Positions 50,085-60,620 of a stretch of DNA of 64,000 nt are shown piece by piece. Below the pieces are notes generated by a model, which saw only the letters and a list, made by a program, of their open reading frames with translations, was not told the DNA's origin and searched no databases. The stretch comes from Hymenoscyphus infarciens (Eukaryota; Ascomycota; Leotiomycetes; Helotiales; Helotiaceae). The stretch covers positions 54,971-118,970 of the forward strand of contig LLCB01000177.1 in the NCBI GenBank assembly GCA_001414345.1, given 5' to 3'. The stretch's first letter is position 1. Every line of letters starts with the position of its first letter. The translations under genes were made by a program, and so were the position numbers.

Positions 50085-50960
50085 TCAAGGGCTACCAGTC
50101 TTAAGTCGCCTGGTATGAGCCTCAAGGGTTGACTTCACCCGATCCAGGAGACTGGCTGGGGCCCTTTTTTCAATCGAAGCATACATCAAGTGGCCTCGGG
50201 GAGTAAATGTGGTCTCGGAGACGAAGTTCAGGAGAATATGCTGTTCATCAATGTTCCGGGATGTTGTTTTAGCAACTTCAACAGGTTTAGAACTTCCGAC
50301 GCTTACCCAGGAATGACAATCGATCCTCAAACGGTTGAAAGCCTCGGATTTCCATATAGAACTCTTCAAGAACTCGGGAGATACTTTAAGCCTTTGTTGT
50401 ATTGATGCTCCGACTCGGTTGCAAAGCTATCATCCGATTCAGGAGCAAATTCAGGTTCATTGAGCCCCATTTGTTGGGTCCAAGGATGTGGCATTCACAG
50501 GAAAATGTTCAGACAAATATTTCACAAGTCGTTCATCATCGTCAATCGGTTCTTGGCGCATGAGGTCAGATACCTCTCCAGTCTGGTCACCAATGGTAGC
50601 CCAAATGCGGCCCGTAATGTCCCCTTTGCGAAGACGTATAAATCGAGGGATTTGTCCCAGCTCATCAGAGCGTTCTTTTCTCAAATCAGTGGAGAATTGA
50701 CGTAGAAGTCTTCGGAAGTTCCGTTGAAGCTTAGCACAATCAATCTTTTCGGATTTCAGAACCATACCGTATGAAAACTTGAGTTTTTCATCGGTCGTGA
50801 GAATATCGACGATAGAATTAACACCAGGTTTTTGTTCTGAGAATTCTTGCGTAGTCGATTTAGTCGAGATTGTATTTGTTGATTCGAGGGAGAACACACT
50901 GCTGGAGGTACTGCTTTTGAGACCATCATGACCGGGTGTTCTCTCAAATAGAGAATCCAT
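50085..50960 (-). pseudogene. Fungal-specific protein of unknown function, frameshifted
   Basis: From an ATG at 50960 (MDSLFERTPGHDGLKSSTSS) a Ser/Thr-rich N-terminus leads to a helical segment (RNFRRLLRQFSTDLRKERSD) and stops after NGAQ near 50457. A shift of frame gives NEPEFAPESDDSFATESE. A second shift near 50380 gives PEFLKSSIWKSEAFNRLRID and continues to SLLDRVKSTLEAHTRRLKTG near 50085. The three pieces read as one protein of about 290 residues if both shifts are corrected. The RNFRRLLRQF-like and SEAFNRLR-like parts resemble, from memory, uncharacterised fungal proteins; I cannot name a domain. It lies directly downstream, same strand, of the broken NACHT gene. Introns instead of frameshifts are not excluded. 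Confidence 0.5.
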
Positions 50961-51009
50961 GTCGATGTGTGATTTTGTGACAACAGTTGTGAAAATGAAG
51001 TCAATGAAG

Positions 51010-51604
51010 TCACGCTAGATGCGTGTGCTAGTTCATTCAAAACTAAACTAGCCCAAAGGAAGTTGGCTTCGGATTTCTCAACAACTGTGGAGGCAACCCT
51101 GTTGCGGAGCTGCGTACGATCAACAAGGTTAGTAATAACCATCTTGATGTTCTTGTTGACGTAAAGTGCTATATCCCCCTTGTGTATTCTGGAGAAATGC
51201 TGTCCTTAACCCGGCTTGGCGGTGAGGAGAAATCTCTTTGAATATTAGGTGTCGGTCGGCTGATAAACAAACTTTGTAAGGGAACAGTTGTGTCGAGGTT
51301 TGCAAGCAGAGAACATAGAAGGCTCTGGTCGGGGCATTCATCCAACGCATCAATAACCAAGTAACATGGACGGCAAAAGAGCACACACGTAGCTAGAATG
51401 GCTTTACAGAGTAATTTTGGTCCGTTTTGAACTATACAGATATTGTGTTGCTGCAAGGAAGAAAGTGGACGGGCACCTTCCCTATCAATCAGGGCTATTT
51501 GCAACGCAAGTGATCGAAAACAGTCGTCCAATGTTGAAAAATTCTTCACGCCATGGTGGAAAAAGAAGTAGCCGCAATCTAACTCGAGGTCCTGTAAACA
51601 CCTT
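51010..51604 (-). pseudogene. NACHT domain, 3' portion of the interrupted NLR-like gene
   Basis: Minus-strand reading from the retrotransposon edge gives RCLQDLELDCGYFFFHHG, a middle LALQIALIDREGAR, the Walker B segment CYLVIDALDECPD, and LFISRPTPNIQRDFSS. These are typical of fungal NACHT NTPases. Near 51175 the frame shifts (SPEYTRG-stop versus KGDIALYVNKNIK) and then continues IALYVNKNIKMVITNLVDR and EANFLWASLVLNELA, which again is NACHT-like. Similarity ends near 51010, so the gene is also truncated at its 3' side: no WD40, ankyrin or TPR repeats follow. The 5' portion is at 56992-58130, beyond the inserted retrotransposon. Confidence 0.8.
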
Positions 51605-52008
51605 TTATCGCTTTTCGTCACATACACGTATTTGAGGCTATTTTAAGAATTTCTATATTTGCTAGCTAGCTTCTAGTATCTCACTCTACACTCTCTTATA
51701 TACCTTCTTTTTAGGCTAATTAGGAGGCTCCTTAAGCATCTTACTAATATAAGGGTAAAAAGAGTAAGTACTATTAGCTATCGTACTTATTTAAGAGGCT
51801 AAAAAGTACTAACTAATCCTAGCGAGCGTATCGCGAAGAGGTACGAGAGTAGGGTTGAAAAAGAGCTTAATACTAAATAAGACGTTAAAAGTAATAAGAA
51901 GTGTTATTAGTAGAATAGAGGTTACTTAGTATAAGAGAAGGCATATATATATATACCTCTCCCTTACTTAATAAGCTAATTCCTTAATTTACTATAAACT
52001 CTTTCTAT
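51605..52008 (-). repeat. Complete terminal-repeat unit (A2-B2) of the DIRS-type element
   Basis: Its first about 175 bases match 52009-52184 and its last about 155 bases match 56836-56993. A 72-base middle part (51781-51852) is shared only with the solo unit at 30561-30969. In the element's minus-strand sense it is the outer 3' end. Confidence 0.75.
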
Positions 52009-52184
52009 TTATTACTTTTCGTTATATATACGTATTTAAGACTATTTTGAGAATTTCTATATTTACTAGCTAGCTTCTAGTATCTTACTCTATACTCTCT
52101 TATATTCCTTCTTTTTAGACTAATTAGAAGGCTTCTTAAATATCTTACTAATATAAGAGTAAAAAGAGTAAGTACTATTAGCTA
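52009..52184 (-). repeat. Partial terminal repeat (B1) of the DIRS-type element
   Basis: It directly abuts the complete unit and repeats its first about 175 bases (from TTATTACTTTTCG to AGTACTATTAGCTA). It is more RIP-altered than the outer copy. Confidence 0.75.
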
Positions 52185-55100
52185 CTTTAAGTAAGATTAC
52201 TCGACTAATTAAAGAGAAGCTATTATAAATATAAGAAAGAATAAGGCTTTTTAAAAGTAAAAAGGACTATAAGTAGTGTAAATAGTAATATAACGTAGTT
52301 ATAATAGAGAATATACTATCTACTAACTATAGAAGGCTTCTAAAGCCTACTAGGCTAGGAGAGAGAGAGCTCTATCTATTAAAAAGCGCTTATTTAAAAG
52401 ATATCGCTTCTAATAGCTTAGAGTAAAGTACTTCTTAAAAGTATTTAAAGTCTACCTTCTAAGTATTTAATTATCTATATCTAATACTCTATTATTAGAA
52501 GTATATTATATAGCGCCTCTACGTAGACTATATTCTAAATATAATATACTATTACTAACGCCGACTATCTAAAGGCAGTAGTATAAAGAGCTAATATATC
52601 GGTTTCTTATAAAAGAGCTACTTTCCTAGCAAAAGAGTAGTATTATAGAAGGTTAAGAATCAAGAGTAAATAGCGCTTAAAGTACTACTATAAGGTAGAT
52701 AGGTAATCCTTTATCTAATACTAATATCTCTACCTTTATATACTTATAGTCTAATTTACTTAATTATAAATATATAATTATATATTCGTCTTTCTTAGTA
52801 AAAGTAATATTCTATTATTAAAGGTATATATATATAAATACTTTATAGTTAACTAAATTAGCGTCTTTATATATAATCTCTATAGTATAAAGGAATTCTA
52901 TAAAAGCTAGCTTTATAGCGACTTCGAAGTTAAGGCTATTAATCTATCCTAGCTATAGAACTCGAGGCCTAGCTCTTAGAGCTTAAGAGGTAATCTAGTG
53001 TAATTATAGTATTAATAAAGGCTCTGCCTTCTTCTTCTTATAAGAGCTCTATATTACTTAAACGTCTACTATAATTCGTTATAAAAGTAGGGACTTAAAT
53101 AGCTTCAGATCTAGGTTATACTCTACGTATATTAATCGAATCGCGAAAAGGCTGATTTATATAGAATCTACCTTTAAAAGTCCTTAACTAATCCTGCTAT
53201 ATACTCTTCTTAAAACCTACTTATAAAGTACTAAAGTCGTCGCCGGCTACGGTCGCTAGAGTCTCTTAACCTAGAACCTCTTAAAAGAGCGTATATACGT
53301 GTTATATACCTTCTAAGTATTTAGCGAGAGGCTATAATAAAGAAGCCTTATATATATCTTAGATATTCTAACTTTGTTCTTTATATATTCGAGGTAATTA
53401 AGAGAGAGATTATTAAATTAAGAGACTATTAGTATAGATACTAATTAGCTACTATTCTATATAAATTATATAAGAGAGCATTTACTAAGATATTATCTAC
53501 TCCTAGTATATACTTTAATTATATATCGATATTAAATTAGGCGACTAAGTATAAAGTAGTCTATAAGAGGCGATTTTAGTAGAGGTATCTTAAGAACTAC
53601 TTAAGAAGTCTGATCTATATAGTAGTATTATCTATATAGATAATTACTCTCTTTATCGTCTATACTTCTCTCTATTATTTAAAGGATACTCTTACTATCT
53701 TAATCTTAAAGATATTTATATTAAATTAAGAGTTCTTTCTAATCTCTAAGAGAGGTAACTAAAAAGCGTGTTCTTTTAGTAGTGTATACGTATACTCTTA
53801 CTAAATATATCTTAGATCGTCTACTTCTAAAAAGAAGGCTCCTAGACCTTTAATAGAGGTATTATAAAAAAGGTATATATATAAGTAGATATCGTTAAAG
53901 AAGTATATACTATTAAACTATAGTAATATCTTATTCTACTACTTAAGGTCCTTCTAGACTTCTTTTAAGAGGCGCCTCCTTTCTATATAAGATACGTAGT
54001 CGAGCTATATATATATAAATGTTTAGAAGTTATAGTAGAAGGCCTAGCCTAATTATACTATAAAGGCGTAAAAAGATAGAAGACTAGTAAGCGATTCGAG
54101 CTCGTTATAGGTGATACTCTTATAGTCGATAAATTAGCGTATCTTAAGCTTTATCTTAGCTAGCTTTTCTAATAGTATAAAGGCTTTAAAAGCGACGGTA
54201 TCTATTAGATACTCTATTACTTCTAAGAGTATACTTTAGATACTCTTTTTATTATTAATTAGTATATCTAATATTTAAGTAAGAGTTCTATACTCTATAG
54301 CTTATTTCTTAAGGAATTAAGACGTAGCTTTAATAGCTTTAAATATAACGAACTTGTTATCTAAATAGTAGCTTATAATATACTACTCTAAGTATAACTA
54401 TATTATCTATTTAAGAGCCTTTATAAAGATATTAAAGATAAATAGTACTATAGCGAGGCTAAAAAGTAGTACTATATAAGCGTAATAAATCTCTTTCTAT
54501 TAGAAACCTAAAAGCTAGTAAATTTATAATATAATTAGTACTATTTAAAAAGTGTTAGATATATCTCTTTTAAGTATTATATACTCTTAGCTAGCTTCTT
54601 ATACTATAGCTAATACCTCCTAGAAGAAGACGTACTTTAGATATATATACTTGTCTAATATATAATAATTTATTAAGTAGCTTTTAGAGTAGAATAAATA
54701 GTATATTTAGCGTCGATTACTATTAGGCTTTAGTTTAGGTATAAAACTAAGTAGAGAAGCTATGAAAGGTACTCTCTAGTATAGATTAACTTTCTCGATT
54801 AAGCTAGCTTTTAAATCGTCTCTTACTTTTAAAGTTAAAAGCTTATTAAATTTAGTAACTAATAAGAGGTTCTTTAATATATATAAAACTTCTAAGCTCT
54901 TATACCTAATTAGTGCTCTAAATCGAAGTATATTATTAATATTTTCTAGAAGTAAACGACTAAGATATTAGAGTAATAGCATCTTCTATACTTTAGGAGA
55001 TAATAGAGAGAGTAATATATCTAGTAGTAGCTTTAATATATTATATAAAGAGAAGAATACTATAGTATTCGATTAAATAGGCGTAGAAGAGTATAAATAG

Positions 55101-56835
55101 AAAGATATAAATTAGAGTAAAAGATCTTTATTAGTACTACTATAGTCTCTATCTATCGTCTCTCTTATACTAACTTCTTAGCTCTTTCTTATCTCCTTCT
55201 TATTACTCTTATCGTCCTCTTTTAGTAGATAGATTCGAGTATAATTTAAGTCTTTATAACCTCCTAGTTTACTTACTTTAAAGTATATCTATAAAGAGAT
55301 ATTACTATCTTAATTATAACTTTAATAACTCTCTCTTCCTTCTTCTCCGCCGCTACTATAGCCTAGTCTTTTTATCTAATAGTATCGAGTAATTATACTC
55401 TTAGATATCTCTTATAATTCTACCTCTCTTAATCTACCTCTACTAACTACCTTTTTCTACTAGAAGAGTACTAATTAGATTATCTCTACCTAGGTATAAT
55501 CTTTAGCTAGGTCTATAATTCTACAGTTAAAGTTATTAAGCTAAACGTAGATACTCTTATTAAATAAAGAGATCGTATATATAGTATATACTAGAAAGTA
55601 ATAAGACTACTTAGTAGTATTAGATCTAAAGACTTTTAGCGTCTTCTTTACTCTAATATTTAGTATACTAGCTTCTTTATTAAAGAAGATAGTACTTTCG
55701 TTATTATCGATTAGAGAGGTATCGTCGTCTAAGTAGTAAAGATCTCTTAGCTTAAATATATCTTATATAATTTATATTAAGTACTTCTTATACTCTAGAG
55801 AGAGGCTATTAATTATACTAAGTATATAAAAGAGGATATTCTTACTATTATTATTCGCTACTAATATTTCTTCTAATAGATTCTCTCCTAGATTAATTCT
55901 ATTACTTATTAGTAGCACTTTCTACTAAGGAGAGAGGTTAGCCTATTAAGTATTATTAGTATATACTATCTCTCTCTCTAGTATATTAAATCGTTAGCTC
56001 TATCTATCTACTTCTTAATTAGTAACTACTAGTATAGCGATATTACCTTAATTACTCTAGCTAAGCCCTAGAACTCTTACTAGGTTACTCTAGACAGTAA
56101 CGCTAAAGTTATAAGAGTATCCCGCGCTAAAATTAGCTTATAGATAGCTCTAAAAACCCTAGAGGCCTTAAAAGTTAGAGTATTCTATACTAAAGTTACC
56201 TTAACCGAAGTTACTCTAAGAGAAGCTCTAAGAGTATCTCTAAAGATATTCGAGGGTAAAGCTCTAAAGATATCCTCTATTAAACAGTCTCTCTATATAA
56301 CTCTAATATCCGCTATTATATCTACTTATATATCTATTAACTTAGAGGTATTAGTTACCTTAAAAGAGAAGAGAGCTATTTAGTAGTCTATTATTAGCTA
56401 GCTTATTTACTTAGACAGAGTCTTAGAAAGAGGCTTTATTAATACTATCGTCGTCGTCGTCGTCGCCGTCGCTATTATCGCCTTTACCTCGTAGATAGAA
56501 GTCTATACTATTATCGTCTTAAGCCTAACCCTAGTCCTACTATACTTATAGCTATCTTCTTTAATAGACTAGATAGTAAGCGCCGTTTATAGTATTATCT
56601 TAATCAACGTCCTAAGTAGTATATCGTACTTATATAGCTACTCGAGCGTTATAGTATGCTTTACTAACTCGTCTATTACGCTCGTCGTCTTTAATATCGT
56701 CTTCTACTAGTTAAGCTTAGAACGCCTCTATAGCTCTATTACTAGCCTTAGTAATAACACTCTTATAAGCGACTTATTTACTACGCTTCAAAGGCATTCT
56801 CTCGATAGATAGATAGATAGATAAGAGTATTATTA

Positions 56836-56993
56836 GGTTAAAAAAGAGCTTAATACTAAATAAGACGTTAAAAGCGATAGAAAGTGTTATTAGTAGAATA
56901 GAGGTTACTCGGCACGAGAGGAGGCATATATATATATGCCTCTCTCTTGCTTAATAAGCTGATTCCTCAATTCACTATAAACCCTTTCTATAT
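56836..56993 (-). repeat. Partial terminal repeat (A1), 5' end of the DIRS-type element
   Basis: It repeats the last about 155 bases of the complete unit (from GGTTAAAAAAGAGC to CCTTTCTAT). A GATA tetranucleotide run (about 56803-56823) separates it from the gag start. Confidence 0.75.
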
Positions 56994-58130
56994 AACATAG
57001 GTAGTAAGAAAGCTTTTGCTATATCCTAGTTAGCTATAAAGCCAGAGTATGCTTTTCGCAGGCCTTTTGATATCTCTCTAATTATAAAACACTTTAGAGT
57101 CCATTAGCCATTGATAAGAGCCTTTAGTTTGATACTTCTTATATTATTAGAGGATACCCTCTAGAGGTACATCTACTCCTAGATACTTCCTTAATAGCTT
57201 ACTTTGCTTCTACTCTTCTTCTTTCTTGATTTTCGTCGTGATAGAGATAAGAGTATTTCGAAAAAGTACATAATTTGGGTCTTTAGCGCTTTCGAACCTG
57301 CACATGTCATAGTGCGTTGTAACTAGGGGAGCGCTGGTTTCGTTGACATGTGGCTGAAGGCTTGCTAAGACTGAAATAACTTCGAGGGCGTTTTCGTCTC
57401 CATTAGAACCAGCAAATACGAAAGCAACAACTTCTGAACCAGAAACGCGGTGCGGAGTGGCCAGGAAGACTTTACTCCGAATCCTGTCTGCTAGAGGGCT
57501 ATAGAATGGATCTTTTCGCGTAATGCTGTAGAGATTCTTGAGAATCAGTCCTCCTACGCTGTGTCCAATTAAGACTAAAGGTGATGTGCTTTCTCTGCCG
57601 GTAAGAGGACTGTCATGGATTTCAGCGAGTAGTGACTTGGCAAGGTCGTGCAAATCCAGTCTGCCTTTCTCCAAGTTCGAGGCATAACCAAAAGAGTGTA
57701 CTCTCGTTTCTCTGAGACACGGGTCCAGAGGAAGCCAGTATTTTGGCCAATAGCGCGTCGAATCGTTTTTAAAAGACTACGTTTTTTGCGAACCCCCCTT
57801 TACTCCGTGTACGAATATAAAATCGACAAGTGGTTTCGCAGGCGGGAAGATCAGGTTTAACCCAAGAAGCCCAGCTGAATCTAAGGGCCAGGAATTTGAG
57901 GTTCTGGTTGTGCCCCGTATCCTCACAAAGGTACACTCACGGCCATGTGAGAAGCACATTTCGCATGGCGAGGAGATGTCTATCTTGCATGCCACCTGGC
58001 TTGCGACACAGAAATCACACGGCCTATAAATCCGCGACTTGTAGAGGCAAGGGCCCGGCTGGAAAGAGGTAGTCGGGCTCGCTTTTGGGGGACTCATCAA
58101 CGTCTCAGCACGGCGGTGTTCGGTTCTCAT
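56992..58130 (-). pseudogene. NLR-like gene, 5' portion: Zn2Cys6, alpha/beta hydrolase, start of NACHT
   Basis: From an ATG at 58130, residues 38-66 form a Zn2Cys6 cluster (C38-x2-C41-x6-C48-x7-C56-x2-C59-x6-C66). Then LVDFIFVHGVKGGSQKT, an in-frame TAG at codon 118 where related proteins have Trp, and a hydrolase domain continuing in the same frame (YWPKYWLPLD, RVHSFGYASN, LVLIGHSVGGL with Ser near 191, VFLATPHRVSG). Further on, KQSKLLRKYLGVDVPLEG and SYQWLMDSKVF lead to LWLYS-stop-LGYSKSFLTTYV, a P-loop region whose glycines, proline and glutamine look changed by G-to-A and C-to-T. The frame meets the retrotransposon at 56993 and resumes at 51604. Hydrolase-NACHT pairs are known in fungal NLRs, which act in heterokaryon incompatibility and immunity; a leading Zn2Cys6 cluster is unusual. 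At least four in-frame stops are present. Confidence 0.8.
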
Positions 58131-58799
58131 CAGAGTCGGCTATTTTCACTTAGTCTTGAACCCAAAATGAAAGACCATTGCTTTTACCTCTGGGGTTGGG
58201 CCCCAGCGATGTATATCCTCCCTCCCATCCCCGGCCTTTGGGTTTGCGACCGAAATATTTACAGCATATCTCATGTTATTCAAGCCCTCTGCCTCGGTCT
58301 CTGCCTCGGGACGAAGGATGCCCGTCTTCGCCAACGTCTCCGAATCATCTGCAACACTTATGCCATCGTCTTATGAGAAACTGGTGGCCTTCGAGCGCGT
58401 CCAGTCTTCTATCGATTTGCGATAGTTGTGAGGGAGGTGCTGGGCTGCAATGGAAGTTGCTCAATATATGGGTATTCCGAGTACCAGGAAGTAGCACAGG
58501 GCATGGCAGCTTCGTGCTGGAAGTTGGAAGAAGCCATTGAAGCTGATGAGGCTGTGGTCAATTGAGGCAGCTTGCAGGTGTGTTGTGATAACTAACTCGT
58601 ACCTTAACCCCGCGCCAAGTTTTCCGGGGTCTTCTTTACTGTACAATTGTGCCAGAAATCACACTCACGAACTTCTTTCCTCTTCAGTGCTATCATTTTA
58701 AATTCTAGAAGGAATTCATAAGCGCGCACCCGGTGCATCCGTCTAGGGGGTAATCCACAAGTGTGGTCATGATTTATTCATTCCACCAGGAATATCGAA
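58131..58799. other. Region between the NLR-like gene and the kinase pseudogenes
   Basis: No supportable gene. A minus-strand frame at about 58420-58146 reads coherently in places (SIEDWTRSKATSFS, ADDSETLAKTGIL) but has a stop and no recognised domain. It may be an old exon or a chance frame. Confidence 0.4.
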
Positions 58800-59725
58800 T
58801 CAATTCGTTTGCTTTGCGAGAAACTCAGTTCCACCCAAGGATGGGGGACCTACAAATTGAACCCGGACTTGCACTTCTTTCTCTGTGAATACATTAAAAT
58901 GGATCAGAAAGTACAGGAGATGGAAAGATTTACCTCCATGTTAGCGGAGTTTCATTCAACCTCAAGCACTATGTCACCAAATAGGAAGTTTGGATACCAC
59001 TGTACCACTTACAACAGAAACTTGGCTCAAGACAATACTTGGACCGATACTTCGGAGGAATATTACAGGAATGACATGGTGAGAATGCTTCAACTTAAAG
59101 AGAAAGCAAGAGGACCGAGCTAAGGAGCTTGAAGTACCCACAAAGCCCTTTCTAGGAAAGGTTATTCCAAGGTTGTTAAGACCGCTTGAAACAAGGCCTA
59201 ATTCCTTGAGACCTTGTCTTCTTCACGGCGATCTTTGGTATGGAAATGCTTCTACAGACATCAATACCCGAGAACCGATCATTTTTGACGCATCGGCATT
59301 TTGGGGTCACAAGTATCCAACAATATTTCCGACTAGCCCCCAATTTTGACAATACACAGATGAACTCAGAACGATGAGACCGGCTGGTGTTACATTTGGA
59401 CGAGCATAGCTCAATGCATACCATGATCATTTTCCAAGATCACAACCTCAAGAAGACCAAAAGGGTCGTCTTACACTTTATGCTATGTCAGTACCATCAG
59501 CGCCCTTCCTTTTTTTTTGTGCTACTGATAACTCTCGTTTTCCGTAGAAGTTCTCGAATCCAACCCCGCAAATGAGGGGTTTAGATACTTGTATGTTTGC
59601 AGGAATACTTCATGTATCACATCCGCCTACATATTGGGAAGGTTAATCGAGCAAATGAGGCTTCTGGTAGAAAAAAATCCAAATGGTTACGAAGACTCAG
59701 CAGCAACGAGCGACTTGAGAATCTA
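58800..59725 (+). pseudogene. Fructosamine/ribulosamine-3-kinase-like protein, copy 1, decayed
   Basis: Plus-strand reading gives TQGWGTYKLNPDLHFFLCEY, then FTSMLAEFHS, SPNRKFGYHCTTYNRN, QDNTWTDTSEEYY and MVRMLQLKEKARGPS up to a stop near 59122. After a one-base shift it continues with KELEVPTKPF, VIPRLLRPLETRP, the catalytic-loop motif LLHGDLWYGN (59221-59250) and IIFDASAFWGH (the DFG-equivalent Asp). It then shows a TGA after TSPQF, DELRTMRPAG, FGRA-stop-LNAYHDHFPRS, and finally MRLLVEKNPNGYEDSAATSD ending at a TAG near 59725. This matches the fungal branch of the fructosamine-3-kinase family (protein deglycation kinases with an aminoglycoside-phosphotransferase fold). At least one frameshift in the first half, further shifts near the end and several stops make it a pseudogene. 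The upstream limit is uncertain. Confidence 0.75.
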
Positions 59726-59949
59726 GGATATTTGCTTTTTCCAGGCTCCCGGAACCCGTAATCCCGGGGTCACAGAAGAATACCTTTGGTGAGGCTGAGC
59801 TGCATGCTTGATAACTTTTCTCACTTCGACCTGCTGGTGGCAACATGTCCATGAGACTCTTCTGGTGCCCTAATAGATTCTTAATATAATGGCACAACTA
59901 GAGCAACCCGAACGGGGACTGAGACTCTTATCTTTGGGTATATAGCCTA

Positions 59950-60620
59950 GAGTTGTGTGTACTTCCTTTCACTCGCGGAACTCTGAAATCTGATCTAGAA
60001 AGTCATTTCCTCTTTTTAGACTTCATATATATGTCTTCTGAGCTCCCTGCTCCCGAAGATTTCAGTACTATAGTCGCACGCTTACCCGAATCCCACTAAG
60101 ATTCGGCTTCAATTGCCCTACTTACAAGGAAATCCTGGACAAGATAATAAATGGTGCTCAACATGGGAAGAGTACATTTATAGAAACATTAAACGAATGC
60201 TTGATCTTGAAAACAAGGCTCACGGAAGTGAAGCCCAAGAGATACCTTAACTCCAAATCCACCTTCCTTATCGAGTTATTCCCCATTTATTGGGTCCTCT
60301 AGAAGGAAGGGAAACATAACACCAACTTTACTGCATAGAGATTCGTGGCAGGGGAATATAAAAATCGATGAAGCGACCGGGAAAGTTGTACTGTTTGATA
60401 CAGGGCCATGTTATGGGCATTAATGAATGTTCGTCCTCTTCTACCTTACTCAAATTTCATGTCAGGTGGAGCTGTAACTAATACGTGTGATAGATGATCT
60501 CCGGAATATTATAGGTGATAATGGACCTCTGGGGAGAGAATATCTGGAGGCTTATCGTACCGATATCGAAGGGGAGAATGGCATTGTATGGGGTGTAGGT
60601 TCATTTACTTGTTCTTGCTC
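59950..60620 (+). pseudogene. Fructosamine/ribulosamine-3-kinase-like protein, copy 2, decayed
   Basis: A second, more degraded relative lies on the same strand about 230 bases after copy 1. Readable parts are LKSDLESHFLFLDF, APEDFSTIVARLPESH, DNKWCSTWEEYIYRNIKRML, DLENKAHGSEAQEIP-stop, VIPHLLGPLEGRE, then in a shifted frame TLLHRDSWQGNIKIDEATGK and VLFDTGPCYGHNE. Here the HGDLW motif is altered to HRDSW. PLGREYLEAYRTDIEGENG follows after another shift. The block order equals that of copy 1, so the two probably arose by tandem duplication. Stops and shifts show loss of function. Confidence 0.7.

Larger units (their letters stand above)
51605..56993 (-). mobile_element. Tyrosine-recombinase (DIRS/Ngaro-type) retrotransposon, RIP-mutated
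   Basis: On the minus strand, a gag-like frame starts at 56797 (MPLKRSK) and contains a poly-Asp tract (about 56470-56449). It is followed by RT (about 54600-54000: IFNIFIKALK; YYLDNKFVIF at 54371-54342, a YLDD site with the second Asp changed; KSITYNELESLTSLLSFYAF), RNase H (RVIIYIDNTT near 53650, LGVDNILVNAL near 53500) and a tyrosine recombinase (Y-S-L-R-R-G-A at 52532-52512, where HSxRRGA is expected, then TLNTFKKYF). The order gag-RT-RH-YR identifies a YR retrotransposon. Terminal repeats: a 404-bp unit at 51605-52008, a copy of its first part at 52009-52184, and a copy of its last part at 56836-56993. The interior has abundant TAA/TAG. It sits inside the NLR-like gene. Confidence 0.85.

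Noticed and set aside
51605..56993. Ordinary LTR (gypsy or copia) retrotransposon
   Set aside because: The two ends do not carry the same repeat, and the 3' gene resembles a tyrosine recombinase (SLRRGA, KKYF), not an integrase.
58146..58540. Coding genes on either strand between the NLR-like gene and the kinase pseudogenes
   Set aside because: The frames overlap on both strands, have no recognised domain and contain stops; the evidence is too weak.
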